A DNA stretch of 64,000 nucleotides from Strix aluco (GCF_031877795.1 NC_133932.1:22260180-22324179); one strand, 5' to 3'; positions 23,775 through 36,143 are shown, counted from the stretch's first letter. The notes: generated by a model from the letters alone, not told the origin. Numbers and translations are program-made.

Positions 23775-25525
23775 TTGTTTTATTTGACTGAAGTTTCATA
23801 TGTAAGGCAGTGAAAAGGTTTAGTTTGGAGTTCAGCAACACTATTCAGAAACTAAACATTTAAATTCCTTACCAGTATTTGAAGGGGACCTGTCTGATCA
23901 AGAGTCAACATTTTTAAAATGGGGAACTCCTTCATATCAAGGTTTAATAAAGTAGTGTGGTTCTATACTTTGCTTTCTTTAGAAATGCTTTCTCAATGTG
24001 TTTCAGTAATGTAGGAAAAAGATTATCTGTGGGTTTTTTTTCTTTGCTTCTCTAATAGTAGTTTTAAATGCATAATATGCATTATATAACCTTATATAAT
24101 TGCTACTGGAGAAACAAAGTATACTCTGTGTTTTGAAAGTATAAGATATAACCTTAAAGAATGATTTTATTTACATTAAGATATTGCAATTCACCTTACT
24201 GTGCTGAGAATAAATTGTTGCTAGAACCTCTTTCCATTTTTACTTATTTTTCTCTTCAGCTGTTTTGCATATTTATTAGCTTCTTATCAGGGATACTTTG
24301 AATATAATTTTAAAATATGAAAATAAATATTTTCCTACTTTTTCTATCATGATAGATGTAAAGGAGCACATTTTCTGCATGGTGTACAGGGATTTAGGCA
24401 TGCAATTTCCATTCATAATGAACCATGCCGAAAATTTACCCTTGAGAGGTACATGTATAGGCATCACAAACATTAATCATTGAAGTTGTCCAGCATTCAT
24501 GATCTACTTTCTTATCCAAAAATTGTATGATATATAAGAATTTAATTTCACATTGAAACAGTTGGAATTCATCTGATTCATCTTACATAAAGAAATGTCA
24601 TTGTACAAAGTCAGGAAGGCTGTCTCCTCTGCTGTATCTGCCATGCAGTTTAGTGGACAGACAGGCCCTACCACTCCCCTTACATATCCAGCTTGTTTAA
24701 TAGTAGAATTTACTTCAAGATTTCATACATGTTCTTTTTAAGCAAGTATTAAGCCTATTATTTTTGCTGTCAGAAAACAGGTCTGGTGGGAGCCTGTAAA
24801 ACTTGAATCTGTCACTTCAGATATAAAATACTTCTTTCAGGAATTTGCTAGAAGATGTTACCACTTTCTATACCTGGGTATGAGTACACGGGTGCTTGTT
24901 GCCTTCTCTCCTTATCTAACAAGTTATCCCTCAGCATAGTTAGGCAACAATCCTGTAAATATTCATGTATATACTTTCCACTGTAAGAAGTGTTACTAAC
25001 TTCCATAAGATACACAGCAATAAAGTTGAGACTATATGTTAAAATTTGAAGGATTAGGGCCTTTGGTTTTTAGTAGACTGTCAAGGTCTGTGACCTTTCT
25101 GGAAAATGCTGTTTTCTTTTGGTGGCTTACAGGCTCAAACAGAAAGTATAACCAGCTTTTTTTTTAAGTGAAAGTGTTCCAAAACAGTCTGAAGACCTAA
25201 TTCCAAAAAGTAGTACATGTTATTTTTCAAAGTGTCTGTAGACTATATTTGAAGCAAATCTAGTATCTGTGGTTTCTTAGGTGAGACGGGCACAACTATT
25301 TCCGTAGGTGTACTTGATTTTTAGGGATATCATTCAGTTTAGTCTTGGAGCAACCACTTCTCCATACATCTTTTATTATCTAGCTTTTAGACTTTTACTT
25401 CAGAATAGAAAGAAGAAAAAGTTATAAACAACATGCTGGTTTTGAGTGCACCCCCTTCCTCTTACAATGTTGTTGCTTTCCCTCCAATTTGGTTTGGTTT
25501 TGTTGAGCTAGCTTGATTGAGTTAG
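23775..25525. other. AT-rich stretch, nothing recognised
   Basis: No named repeat. This would be the intron immediately upstream of the candidate exon at 25531. Confidence 0.45.
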
Positions 25526-25530
25526 CACAG

Positions 25531-25722
25531 GGGCATGCAGCTGCTTGAAAAAGACAACATCAGTCTTTCTGGAGAAGAACTACCTTATGAAAAAAATCTT
25601 GACGCCATGAGTGGAATTGATATCAAACAATTCAGACTTGACCTTGACCAGTACTACTTTTCTGGCTGGCCACTTTCTTCAAACCAGAAGAACAAGCGTA
25701 CGTTTGGAATGAATAATGCCAG
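25531..25722 (+). CDS. Candidate internal coding exon, unidentified gene
   Basis: An AG acceptor (GTTAGCACAG, 25521-25530) precedes 192 nt that stay open in one frame. The exon ends CCAG|GTAAGTTC, a consensus donor at 25723. In-frame TAG at 25523 and TAA at 25724 lie just outside the two splice sites, so the open frame coincides with the exon. Both introns would be phase 2, making the exon symmetric and skippable without a frameshift. The peptide includes LLEKDNISLSGEELPYEKNL, IDIKQFRLDLDQYYFSGWPL and SSNQKNKRTFGMNNAR. It is acidic in the first half and shows no signal peptide, transmembrane segment or catalytic motif that I recognise. The upstream polypyrimidine tract is weak (TTTGGTTTTGTT). 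An ATG at 25535 could also make it a first coding exon. It may belong to the rightward gene of the CpG island. I cannot name it. Confidence 0.55.
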
Positions 25723-25734
25723 GTAAGTTCCTAA

Positions 25735-28135
25735 ATTCTGACCTGGCCATCACTGGAGAGTCAAGCAATAACAGCGACCTGCAGGTAGCATCATTCTCAA
25801 TTGCTCTGAGACTTATTTAGGAAAAATGACAAAATAATACAGTTTCTCTGATAGCAGGCTAGTCTGAATACTGTACCTCCTATTTCAGTGAGTTACAGAA
25901 TACTACACATGCTCCAGTGAGTCTCAGTGAACAGAAGGGAGAACTAAAAAAGACAGGCAAATAACATTTAGCAGTTTAACTGCCTATAATCTTACTACAA
26001 TTTTAACAGATGGCTTTCATAGTGTTACTGTGCATAGCTAAAAAGCTGGCATATAACCTCAGCACAGTTAAATTCCAGTATTGCATTAAATACATGGTGT
26101 ATTCACTATGTGGGAGTGTGTATATAAACATATTACCTGCCTGGAAGATAGATCATATGAAAAGTCAGCATTGACAATTCTTGTGATAACATCATCACTG
26201 TCTTGATATTAAATACTAGTGTATCTTGTTAAGATGCTCGCACGATTCCTGTCATCCATTCATACAACTGCTTTTGGTTTCTTAACCATGCACCAGCCTT
26301 CATGGCCCTGGCCATTATATCCCAAGACACACTTGTTTCAGAGAAAGAAGAGGAAAAAAAAAAAAAGAGCCATCTTTCTACTGGCCATAATGCTGTTTGT
26401 ATTTGTGCCTCCTATAAAATGTGTGGTTTAATACATCAATGCTTAAATAAGGGCATCTTCTCAGAAGCATGTGTTTTGTGGTCACTCAGTGAAGGAGAGG
26501 TGATAGTCCTGTACAACAGTTAGGGAATAGCAGGGGCAGTTATGTACATGTTAGTGCAATCACAGTGGTTACAGATGTTTAAAGCTTCCCAGGGGTGGAA
26601 GCTTTAACTTCTGTTATAGTTTCAAAAAAGGGAACTGAAGGTAGTAGGTAAAAGAAGATCAAAAGGCAATAGCTATCTACTGTCCCATAAGCAGAAAGGA
26701 AGAATATAACATGCTATAATATGGTATGTAGGACTGAGCAAATGAGAGATAGAAACATTGTGGGGGACATAAACAACAGAAAAACAAATTTGATGGATAT
26801 GGAGGTTAGAAAGATACACTGCATTCTTGCTACATATTTTTTTTTAGTGAGTAGTAAGTATGAGTTTTTCTACTTTTTAGTTATATGTATATGTGTTTTA
26901 CTCAGACGACAGAATTAGCGACAGAGTTATCGGTGCATTTGTGTATGGGGAAGCTTGGGAAATGCATAGGGGTCTTTCAGCCCCTCTCTGGTGGATTTAA
27001 GAGGGGGGGTTCAAACTTCTAAAACTATAGCAGAAGAATCAAAGATAAGCCTGAAGGATTTCCCTTCAAGAAACTGTAGTGGAGATGTCTCCTAGACTTT
27101 TGACATCTAGGTGCTTCTTTCCTCCAGCTTTATAGCAAGCCAGTCCTGGCAACTTCTCCTACAAAGCTGGCACCTGTGTTGAGAGGCGCAGTGACAGAAT
27201 GTTACCTCTTCTGTAAACAGTTTCCAGTGGAACCAAAGCCACCCTGACATTATGCGGTGAAATTGCAACTGTGTGTTCTTTTAAAGGTGTAACTGAGGTT
27301 GTCTTGGGAAGACAGTAATCATTTTCCATTGTTTCCTTTAAAACTGAAACTAGATTTCCAGTATTATATTCTGTTTCAAAAATTGGAGACTGAACTGATG
27401 AGATAAAAAATGTCATGGTCAGGGAAAGTTGGCAGAAAAATTAAAGTCAGTGAGGGATTATGTGGGAGTTCAAACATGCTGTAGAAACACCAAGAGAAAA
27501 ACTGAAGGAGATTGTGAGTACTGTTGCTGCTCACATTGCCTTCCATTCATCTGTGTTCCTTTCATGTTTTCTTTTCAGAATTTCCCACTTAGTTTCTGAA
27601 GCACATAAAATCATGACCACTTCCCTAAATGCCATCTTAATTTCAATCCAGTGAGTTTAACTGGAAGTAGCACCCAATGAGTTGAAAAACAAGTACACCC
27701 CCTAAGCCAGTGCTCATACCACTGGGACTTGGTATATGCAGAGAATTCATTGCATGAAGCTCAGCAAAAGATCGACACTGAAATCATTAGTTAGACTGAA
27801 TTGAAGAATTTGGAAAGTGATTCTTCAGTGACCCAATTTGTATGAAGCCTGCCCTGTGAAATTACACATAGGCAGGGAGTAAAGTTATTTGTAAGAGTAG
27901 ACAATTTTCAGATTACTGAGCCACTTGACTCAAAAATATCTTTCTGAGAGAATTTGTAAGTACAGTGAAATCACCACAAAGAAAGACTAGAAGATCCAAC
28001 ATCACCCTTTTTTACATGTTAAAATTCTTAAAATATAAAACTCTCATTAAGTGAAAACCTAAATCTAAAATATTTAGGAATTCCTATTTTTATTAATTTC
28101 AAATATTTCTGTAACTAGAAATGCCACTAAATTTA
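25735..28135. other. AT-rich stretch downstream of the exon, nothing firm
   Basis: No second exon with matching phase was found. A minus-strand frame of 85 codons at 27159-27416 looks somewhat protein-like (including YNTGNLVSVLKETMEND) but has no splice or homology support. Confidence 0.4.
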
Positions 28136-28182
28136 AAAAAAAACCAAAAAAAACCCAAAAAACAAAAAACAAAAAAACCCAA
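28136..28182. repeat. A-rich low-complexity tract
   Basis: An irregular alternation of A6-A8 runs with CCC or single C. It resembles a decayed poly-A or (AAAAAC)n simple repeat. Confidence 0.75.
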
Positions 28183-28690
28183 CCTATAACTCATTGTACT
28201 GTATTTTGATTATGCAAAGAAGGTGCTGTCACTGTGTGAGAAGGGCTGTCAAGGCTTTGTAGGAGGAAGGAAGGTAGGAATAAAGAGGAATATATGTTCA
28301 TCTATAGTTAAAAATCATGTTAGAGGGTTTTTTTTATAATTCAATTGTCCCAAATGTGAATTCTCACCTTTTGCCAACTCAATATGAGAGAGAAAATGAG
28401 AAGCATAGCTCCAAATAGAGAATAATGAAAAGAAAGCATTCATCATTCCAAACTGACTAGAAAACACCAAGAATAAATCAGACAAGTCAAGCATTGTGGT
28501 AACTGTTTTACAGTGTTATGCTTCTTTACATCTATTATTAATTGAATGACAATTTCTATTTATGGTGGAATACCCAGCTAATTTGGATTCAAAATAGAGA
28601 TACTTGCAGTAAAGGACTTCGCTATATACTGCTGAGAAGTGGCTACTCATTTAAGCAATAACTTATTACTGGACTTGGAAAGCTTGTTGC

Positions 28691-28980
28691 TCCCTTCCCT
28701 TCCCTTCCCTTCCCTTCCCTTCCCTTCCCTTCCCTTCCCTTCCCTTCCCTTCCCTTCCCTTCCCTTCCCTTCCCTTCCCTTCCCTTCCCTTCCCTTCCCT
28801 TCCCTTCCCTTCCCTTCCCTTCCCTTCCCTTCCCTTCCCTTCCCTTCCCTTCCCTTCCCTTCCCTTCCCTTCCCTTCCCTTCCCTTCCCTTCCCTTCCCT
28901 TCCCTTCCCTTCCCTTCCCTTCCCTTCCCTTCCCTCCCCTCCCCTCCCCTCCCCTCCCCTCCCCTCCCCTCCCCTCCCCT
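28691..28980. repeat. 290-bp pure (TCCCT)n then (CCCCT)n polypyrimidine tract
   Basis: Forty-nine perfect TCCCT units (28691-28935) switch cleanly to nine perfect CCCCT units (28936-28980). The plus strand has no purine in 290 bp. Such mirror-repeat-capable purine/pyrimidine tracts can form triplex (H-DNA), and the G-rich complement can form quadruplexes. Because 15 nt is a multiple of three, open frames run through it on both strands (SLPFP and GREGK repeats); these are artefacts. Array length in the assembly should be treated cautiously. Confidence 0.97.
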
Positions 28981-28984
28981 TTTT

Positions 28985-31003
28985 CTTTCCACTTTTTCCT
29001 TCTCTACTAAAAAGTAGTAAAAGCATCTTAAATTCCAGCCGGGATTTTAGCTGCCATGGTAGCTGAAATCCCCAAACACACTGACATCCTGATCGCAGCA
29101 GAAGTGTCACAACAGGGAACCTTTGCTCAAAGGTTTGCAATTACTAACGCATTCTGGTGAACAAATATACCTGTGGTGACATTTATGAGTACAATCTATT
29201 CAACATGAAAAATATCCAATGAAGTTAATAATATGGCTGACAGAAGTTGAATAGTAGTTTTAAGCCTATGTATCTTTGATTTCATTAGGCTTAAATCTTG
29301 AAGGATTTGCCGTTCTGTAACATTTGTTTGAAGTTATCTTAATTTTAGGTATTACATGAAATATTTCTTTTTATGTTGCATGTGTACCAGTTGTACTTGC
29401 TCTAGGCATGCCATACAGTCTATTGGTAAGAATCGTATGCACTCATAGAACATTAACTTTGACTTTCAACATAATATACAGATAAAATAATCCTTCACTC
29501 AGCTGCACGATCATCATATTCCAGAGAATCTGCTATATAGGCAAGAATAAAACATTAAGTATGATTTGTAGTAAACCTATTATTAATCCATTTCTTTTCT
29601 TTCACCATCTTGAAAAATAGCCATGCCTCTGCAAACACTTTTGTTTCTTTTAACGTTTTGTTTCTTTTGGATTTAGACTGTGTGTTGACTCTGCTGTTCG
29701 CTCTGGATAACAGCTGTTCTCGCTGAATTGGTTGCTTTGGTATCATCCTTCTCTGCACAAGGATTTGTTTGCTATCTGTTTTCCTCTGGAGGCAGGGCCT
29801 TACTCATGATACTCCAAGAAGTTTTTATTTTGTGGATACATCCTCCTATCTAGAATTTTCATATAAGTGAAATTGCTCTGTCTTTACTAGCTTTACATAT
29901 GAAAAGAAAATAAAGGAGAAGGAAAAATTGCCTTGTAAGTTTCTCTTCCATTGCAATTCATTGCAAAGTACTATGACATGCCAGCAACAAAGATCAGCAA
30001 TATCAAGACTTTATGACCAGATATAGATTTGTATCGCTAAAATAAATTCAAACTTTGAGTGAATGACTGGAATACTGAAATTGAGAAGCACTCAAAGATG
30101 CGTAGATATAATCTGTACACAATTACACAGTTTAACAAAAGTGCAGTAGCAGATTAAGATTTGACTGACAATGAAATCAGCTTTACTCACTGTTCCAGCA
30201 GGCAAGTGATAACTTAAATTGTCAAAAACTGAAACAAAAACTGGAGGTGTGAGTTACTGATCTATGAAAAAATATATTTAAGAAGTCATAAATCCTTTGT
30301 TAGAAGGCAAAAGGTCATAAGAGGTGGATCAATTTACAGACTTTGGTGAGAAATACAAGGGTTATTTAGAAAGAAATATCACAAACGTAAAAGGAGCTTT
30401 ACTCACCCATTAGTGATTTGATCATAAAAAAACCTGGAAAGACCCAAAAAAAGCATTTTTAAGTCAACAATAATCTCCATTTCAATATACAGATAAAAAG
30501 GTGAGAAATTCATCAGTAGCAGAGACAAATGCCTAAATATATTTTTAAAAATACCTTATAAAAATATTAATATTAAATGGAAAGAAAATATAACAACCCC
30601 TGAACTGCTTCTTGGAGTTATCATAGTAATATAGGACTCAGAATTACTTCAAGATATTATCTTAGTCTATTCAGTGACAAAAGCTTAAGTTTATCTAACC
30701 TTTCCCTGTTTGGTGTTTTGTTTTTTTTTTTTCCCCAAGTTATGAACTTGTTCTGGTATTTCAACATTTATTGAAATTTATGAAAAATGATTGATTATGA
30801 ACCTGAGTATAGTGTCGTTCCTTTATTTGAAAGAAGTTCTCCTCAAAATCTTGTCTTTTCTGGACTGAACTGCCACTATTTTTAAAGTCTTTATTAACAA
30901 TCATGTATTTTTAAGCCTACCCTCAATGACAGATTTGCTCAGTAGTGAAAGCATATGCTAATCTCTATAGCCTCTGAAATTATTGAAAATCTATTACGTA
31001 ACA
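28985..31003. other. AT-rich stretch, nothing recognised
   Basis: No exon-like frame and no named repeat. Several short T homopolymers, such as the one at 30719-30732. Confidence 0.5.
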
Positions 31004-31005
31004 AC

Positions 31006-31022
31006 TTTTTTTTTTTTTTTTT
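31006..31022 (-). repeat. 17-T run, possible poly-A of a minus-strand retrocopy
   Basis: Seventeen T on the plus strand read as a poly-A run on the minus strand. It lies about 840 bp beyond the last coding-like codons of the pseudogene candidate at 31860-33110, where the poly-A of a minus-strand retrocopy would fall. An ATTAAA motif lies about 45 nt upstream on the minus strand. T runs are frequent in this region, so the link is speculative. Confidence 0.3.
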
Positions 31023-31859
31023 AGTTAGTAATACTGTGACATACATTGGAAATTATTGTTTAATTTAATGGGTTTTTACAAGCTAGAAAATCTTTAAGGC
31101 TGCCATGTTCAACTACTTTATTAAATCTTGGAAGAATAAGGGTTAAATTTAAAATACAGTAGAGGTGAAAACTCTGAAAAGTAATTATATAACATCTGAA
31201 TTCCAATTCTGCAAATTTCCTGACTTGTAAAATATTTTAATCTTCTAGAAATTTGGAAAACAGGATTGTAAGTCTTTTATGCAGGAGGATCCTAACAAAA
31301 CTAACTTGTTCTGTGACTTCCTTTCTCCACCCCAAAATACACTAAGTGAAGTCAATGATATGGCAGTGCATAGGTGAAAGTATTAATTCCACATTCAGTG
31401 CTTACTTTTTATACAACATGCAGGATAACAGTAACAAAAAGTAAGGAGGACATGCATGGAGAGAGAATGAGGTTTACCAAACCACAGAATACACAAGCTG
31501 CTTAAGTTCTAGGCATTTTCATTGATTGAATATTGATGCCATAGCAAATGTCAAGCCTTACAGCACAAGTTTGTGTCACTAGGCATTTTTACTCCCTCCC
31601 GAAATATTTGAAAAATTGTGGATATACTGTAAAATCTATTGATTAGTTTTCCTTTGGTCTTGCTTCATGTCTGCTCCCTCTTTCCTAAAATGTTTTTGAA
31701 GTGTGTGATTCCCACTTGCTTTTTTATGAGTGCAGATTCAGCTGTATGTTGCAAATATGTTTTTCAGGCGGTGCTATGAATTCTTTGTTATATCGCTGAC
31801 TTGTGAATTTATACTTTGGAATTTTGTCAGTTATGACAACCACTCTGTGCAGTCCTTCC

Positions 31860-33110
31860 AGCACCTCATGTGCTTTCTTCTGGAAAAGTTAAAATAAATC
31901 CCCTTCTTCTGCAGATGAGATGCAAAGGGCATTTACGAGAATCAGCAACTGCCAGATGACATGCTGCAGGTTGGCAGGCTGCTTCTCTAATCCAGCTTCT
32001 TTTGCCAGTGCATCACTTGATCACCTTGTACAGTGAATATAGCAACTTGAATGTCATATCACCCAGCCTTTAGTGCTGGCTGTAGCGTTCCTACAATAGT
32101 ATGTTATTAACACTTCTGGACATATAAAAATTCAGTTTCTTTCCTGTATTTTTCTTTGCTATAGCTATCACTAAGATGATTGATTTGGACTCATTCAGCT
32201 TTCTGCTCTTCTCCTGATTTGTACTTTGAATTGGAAACATTTCTTCTTTGGTCGTTTTGGTCAGGAGGTGGTGCAATGTAAGCTGGCTGCTGTTTATTCC
32301 GCAGTGATCCCTAAGGTGCTCCATGCCTTCATCACATCTGCAAATTTGCTTGGTATAACACCCTGATGATTGTGTACTTTCCCTAGAGTAATTACAATTT
32401 CAGTCAACTTCCGTACCTTTTTGATACTCAGTGTTTTCCCTGCAGTGATGGTGTTTGCATTATGCATTTCTCCCCCGCATCCTGTGGCTGCTGTGCATGC
32501 ACAGCCGGCCTCGCCTGACCCTTGGCCTGACGTGTCAGAGTTCTTGCCAAGCTCCATGTGTATCGCCTCGAAGGAAAGCTGTTGAATTGTGCACCTGTGC
32601 CTATTTTGAATATCTGAAGCTGTTTTGCTGCTCTGGCGACTATTATAGCATAAGCGGCATCTTTTTTCTTTTTCTTTCTGTTTTTTAATAGAAATAATTC
32701 TGGAAATTGATCACTTTTTGCCTTCTTCAAGAAATGAGTCATACTCACACTACTGTACTTTATCAAGTATACTGTTGACAGCTATTTGGATGATGTAGTT
32801 TGAGTTTCAGATTTTACCTGCACTAAGCTTAGCTTGATGTAAGCGTAGCCCCTCTCCTGCTCCTACACCCACTGGTATAATTCTGCGCAATCTCAGCCAT
32901 GCCTAGCTTTCTGGCAGTGCCTCTGCCATGTCCTCTTGACTCTATAGGTCTCCAGAAGGATGTCGATCTTCATAGTTACCTGTGTATTGGGACTGAATTA
33001 TATTTCTTGCCAAATAGTGTCTCTTTATATTCAGTTGTTTCTGAAATGTTTGCTTACGTACCTTCTTATTTTCAGGTAGGAACTTGTTTTCTTTCAATTC
33101 TATAGAGATC
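31860..33110 (-). pseudogene. Candidate processed pseudogene, broken reading frame, unidentified parent
   Basis: The core is a minus-strand frame from about 32708 to 32294, open for roughly 138 codons. It includes RLCYNSRQSSKTASDIQNRH, TIQQLSFEAIHMELGKNS, TAGKTLSIKKVRKLTEIVIT and PSKFADVMKAWSTLG. After a stop, protein-like reading resumes in a second frame (NKQQPAYIAPPPDQNDQRR) and again near 32030-31940 (YDIQVAIFTVQGDQVMHWQK). Upstream, 33110-32780 gives another stretch (KFLPENKKVRKQTFQKQL). No introns separate these pieces, and they share strand and order with at least three breaks, which suggests a decayed retrocopy. The parent gene is not recognised. The alternative is chance frames on a less AT-rich segment. 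Birds rarely carry processed pseudogenes because CR1 machinery does not favour poly-A mRNA. Confidence 0.35.
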
Positions 33111-33123
33111 CATTGATTAATAA

Positions 33124-33139
33124 CATTGATTAATCAATG
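33124..33139. repeat. Perfect 16-bp palindrome
   Basis: CATTGATTAATCAATG equals its own reverse complement, and related ATTGATTAAT half-copies sit on the left flank (33111-33121). Two ATTA cores in a dyad resemble a homeodomain dimer site, though AT-rich palindromes also arise by chance. Confidence 0.7.
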
Positions 33140-33376
33140 ATAATTAAGCAGATCATAACATGCCTTTAAATGTTAATCATTCACATATATGAATATTTAG
33201 TCTTTTATTAATATCTAGCATAGATTAATTATGCATGGTCTTTACTGTTAACTCCTATAACTTGTAGAGTTTTTCTCTAATATTCATAATTTTAAATCAT
33301 TTGCCTGTATCTTTTTAATTCATTCTGTGTCAATTTCTTTTTAAGCTGCAGCATCTATACTTTTGAAGTGAAACTG

Positions 33377-33377
<1 letters not shown>

Positions 33378-33410
<33 letters not shown>
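33378..33410. repeat. 33-T mononucleotide run
   Basis: The longest homopolymer in the window, followed directly by CCCTTCCCTG. It could be the poly-A of a minus-strand insertion or a simple repeat. Its length is unreliable in an assembly. Confidence 0.9.
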
Positions 33411-33414
33411 CCCT

Positions 33415-34815
33415 TCCCTGTGCTACTTAACAGCTTGTGTCTGGGTTGGCTACCCACAGCTCAAACCTAGCTGTTGAGTTTTCTGAGGCACTCCCATTTT
33501 CCCCTTTTCAACTTCTAGGGAAGGCAGACTGAGAAGTAAATATTTGACTTTTGAAACAATACAGTGTTAACATTTAGGCTGTGAACTTCTTTCACAACAA
33601 ATATACCTTCCTTCTATTTGCTGCCTTAAAGAGTACTTTTGCCATTGAGAATTTGTCAATTTTTATTTGCTGTTTCTTTACTGATTCATATTCATTCTTA
33701 AAATTAATAACAGTCAATATAGTGCTATTTCTTTTTCTCTTCACTCCTACTGCTTTCTTTTCAGACCTCTTACCTGCAGTAGTGTATTTTGTTCTTTTCT
33801 TTTGAATCCTTTGACCTTTATATAATAATATTGAGCCTCAGTGATTCAAAATCACTTCTTGTATTTAAAATGATAGACTGGATACTGTCATACACCTTCT
33901 TGGAACTGTTGAAGCTCTTGGCACACAGCTAGGTCTAGTGAGGATAGACTTACATTTCTGCTTTAGGGAAAACATTTATTCTTCCAACACTTTGTCAAAC
34001 TCTCTAGCTATCATGCTATAGATAGAACAATTTAATTTCTTCCTGTGGCTTTTTTGTTTCTTGCTACTCCTTGAAGCTTATTCCTCTGTTGATGGAACTT
34101 TTGCAGCACCTTGTTTCTCATCCTGTAACTTTCTCTTTTGCCCTTTCTGCTGATATCAGACCCGATTCCAAGATCCTGACTTTGATCCTTTCATTACTGA
34201 GACTCTAGGAGAAGTCAGTGCACCGGATTTGCAACGAATCTCTGTAATTTTTTTTATCTGCTAGACTTGTGTGATTTATGTACAATGCGGTTCTATTCCT
34301 ACTCCTGCTGTCATCATCTGCCTTAATAGCATGCTTATGACGATGGATGCTATTATTAGTCTCATATGCTCGCATAGTATAGAACCATTATAATCTTTGT
34401 CGAAAAAAGGGAACTGAATGAGTCAAACATACGGGTTTCAGAGGAAGAGGTCTATGAGTCACAGTACTTTATTCTTCTGTCTTTAACTTCTTAGCCCCAC
34501 CCCAACACAGTGTAAACTATCTTATGAAATTTCTGTGCTGCTTTTCCTATTGATTTCTGTGATATGAAACTATTCTTTGAATAGTTCAAACAGCTGTATC
34601 CAAGATTCTTTTTGTTAAAAATCAAACTCTAAATCTTAAACCATGCTAGTTGCTGTTATCTAAAGATATAAGATATCTTTTAGTAAATATCAGTTCTACT
34701 GTGGCTGACTTCTCATGTGGCTTCTCATTTTGACTGCTGAATTCCTTTAGAGTGAATTTCCTCAGATGGGTGACACTTTAATTCTGAAACTATAGCAATA
34801 TAATATATATTTTAT
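33415..34815. other. AT-rich stretch, weak minus-strand coding resemblance only
   Basis: No supported exon. A few minus-strand segments near 34080-34180 read as hydrophilic peptide (MRNKVLQKFHQQRNKLQ) and might be upstream parts of the pseudogene candidate at 31860-33110, but the evidence is thin. Confidence 0.3.
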
Positions 34816-34818
34816 CTG

Positions 34819-34858
34819 AATATATATTCTATATAGAATTCTATATAGAATATATATT
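34819..34858. repeat. Perfect 40-bp AT-rich palindrome
   Basis: The 40 bases are symmetric about the GAATTC at 34836-34841, with no mismatch and no spacer; symmetry ends at a G-G clash (34818/34859). Arms consist of AATATATATTCTATATA and its complement. Perfect AT palindromes can extrude cruciforms and are fragile and deletion-prone, so an intact copy is notable. Confidence 0.95.
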
Positions 34859-34864
34859 GGGGGA

Positions 34865-36140
34865 AAACAGGAAATTGCTCTTCCTCAGATTTAAAAATAG
34901 GAATATGGCATTTTATTACTAATAGAGTAATTCTTGTCATATAAGTAGTTTTTCTCTTACGCCTGTTTAATTCTGCATTAGTAAGATCCTATATCAAAAT
35001 TATGTAAGTGACAATGTATGTTCAAGAATATATTACCAGGACTTTCTTTACCATTTTTTGAGTTTTCTCAGATCTGGTGCTAATGAAAATTTGTATCAGT
35101 TATCAGTGCTAAGCCAGATACCTAAAAAAATGAAACAAAACCAAAAAAACCCCAAACATTTTGGAAGGCATTTTAAAAAAGGCAACGTGTCTAGCAGATT
35201 ATACAGAGAATCAGAGATTTGCTTTGAGACATTTCCAAGATTCAGCATATTTAAATTGGAAAAAACACACTATTAATTTTAGTTAGTTTGAAGGTGCAAT
35301 TATTTGGTGCAAGTTCTTTACAACACAGTGATAGGTGTGAGACTGGTTCCCAAATGAGGAAACACACCTCATCTGTGAAGCACACTAGCATAACTGTGTG
35401 GGATGGTAGCCAGTAAACTGGGATACTGGGCCAGGACAAGCTGCTGAGAGTGCACACATGGTCATGGCAGCAACCCAGAAAGAATGGAGGATCTAGGTGT
35501 GGGGTGTGGGAGTGGTGATGACCACAGCAGTAAGAGCAACCTTAGGGGGAAAAAAAAGTGGAGAATTACTGTTGGAAGAGAATAGCTCTGCTTCTTTGGG
35601 ATATATGCTAGAGTTAGAGAAAAGAAGTATGGTGTAATCTGTTACAAAGTTCACATTTCCTGCATTCCAGTAACAAGAGTAGCCATCTTCCAGCAGACCT
35701 GGGGATTTTTTTTTTTTATTATTTTTTTATCATTCCCTTGATTAGATTGGTTATTTATGTAATACAAAGGCAATTATGCTCCATTCACTTATAAATGATT
35801 TACAGATGACCTAAAATGACTATTTATATTGCCTACTATTTTTATTATTTGACACATTTTTAATTATAAGCAAATTTTTCCAAGCCTTAAGTCCAGCATC
35901 CTCTCTGTTTCTGTGGTTTTTGTAATCTTGTGTTCAGCAGCATTGTCAACTTTTGGCACTCCCTTAATTTTTTATGTACACTTGTTAAATTTTGTCTTAA
36001 TGTGGAATGTAAGCTGTGTACATTGTGAAAAGGATTTCTAAGAGTAGGTTAATATTTAAAACATGAACTTCCACTACAAGTTTTGCCTTGTAACAATGTG
36101 GACAGGTGTGTTTCAGGTGAGAACACTAATTTTCTTAGAG
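34865..36140. other. AT-rich stretch, nothing recognised
   Basis: No exon-like frame with splice sites and no named repeat. Homopolymer A and T runs occur near 35700-35730. Confidence 0.5.
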
Positions 36141-36143
36141 GTA

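Noticed and set aside
28639..29140. Frames of 108-165 codons encoding SLPFP or GREGK repeats
   Set aside because: Direct translation of the pentanucleotide array; open in any frame because the unit contains no stop.
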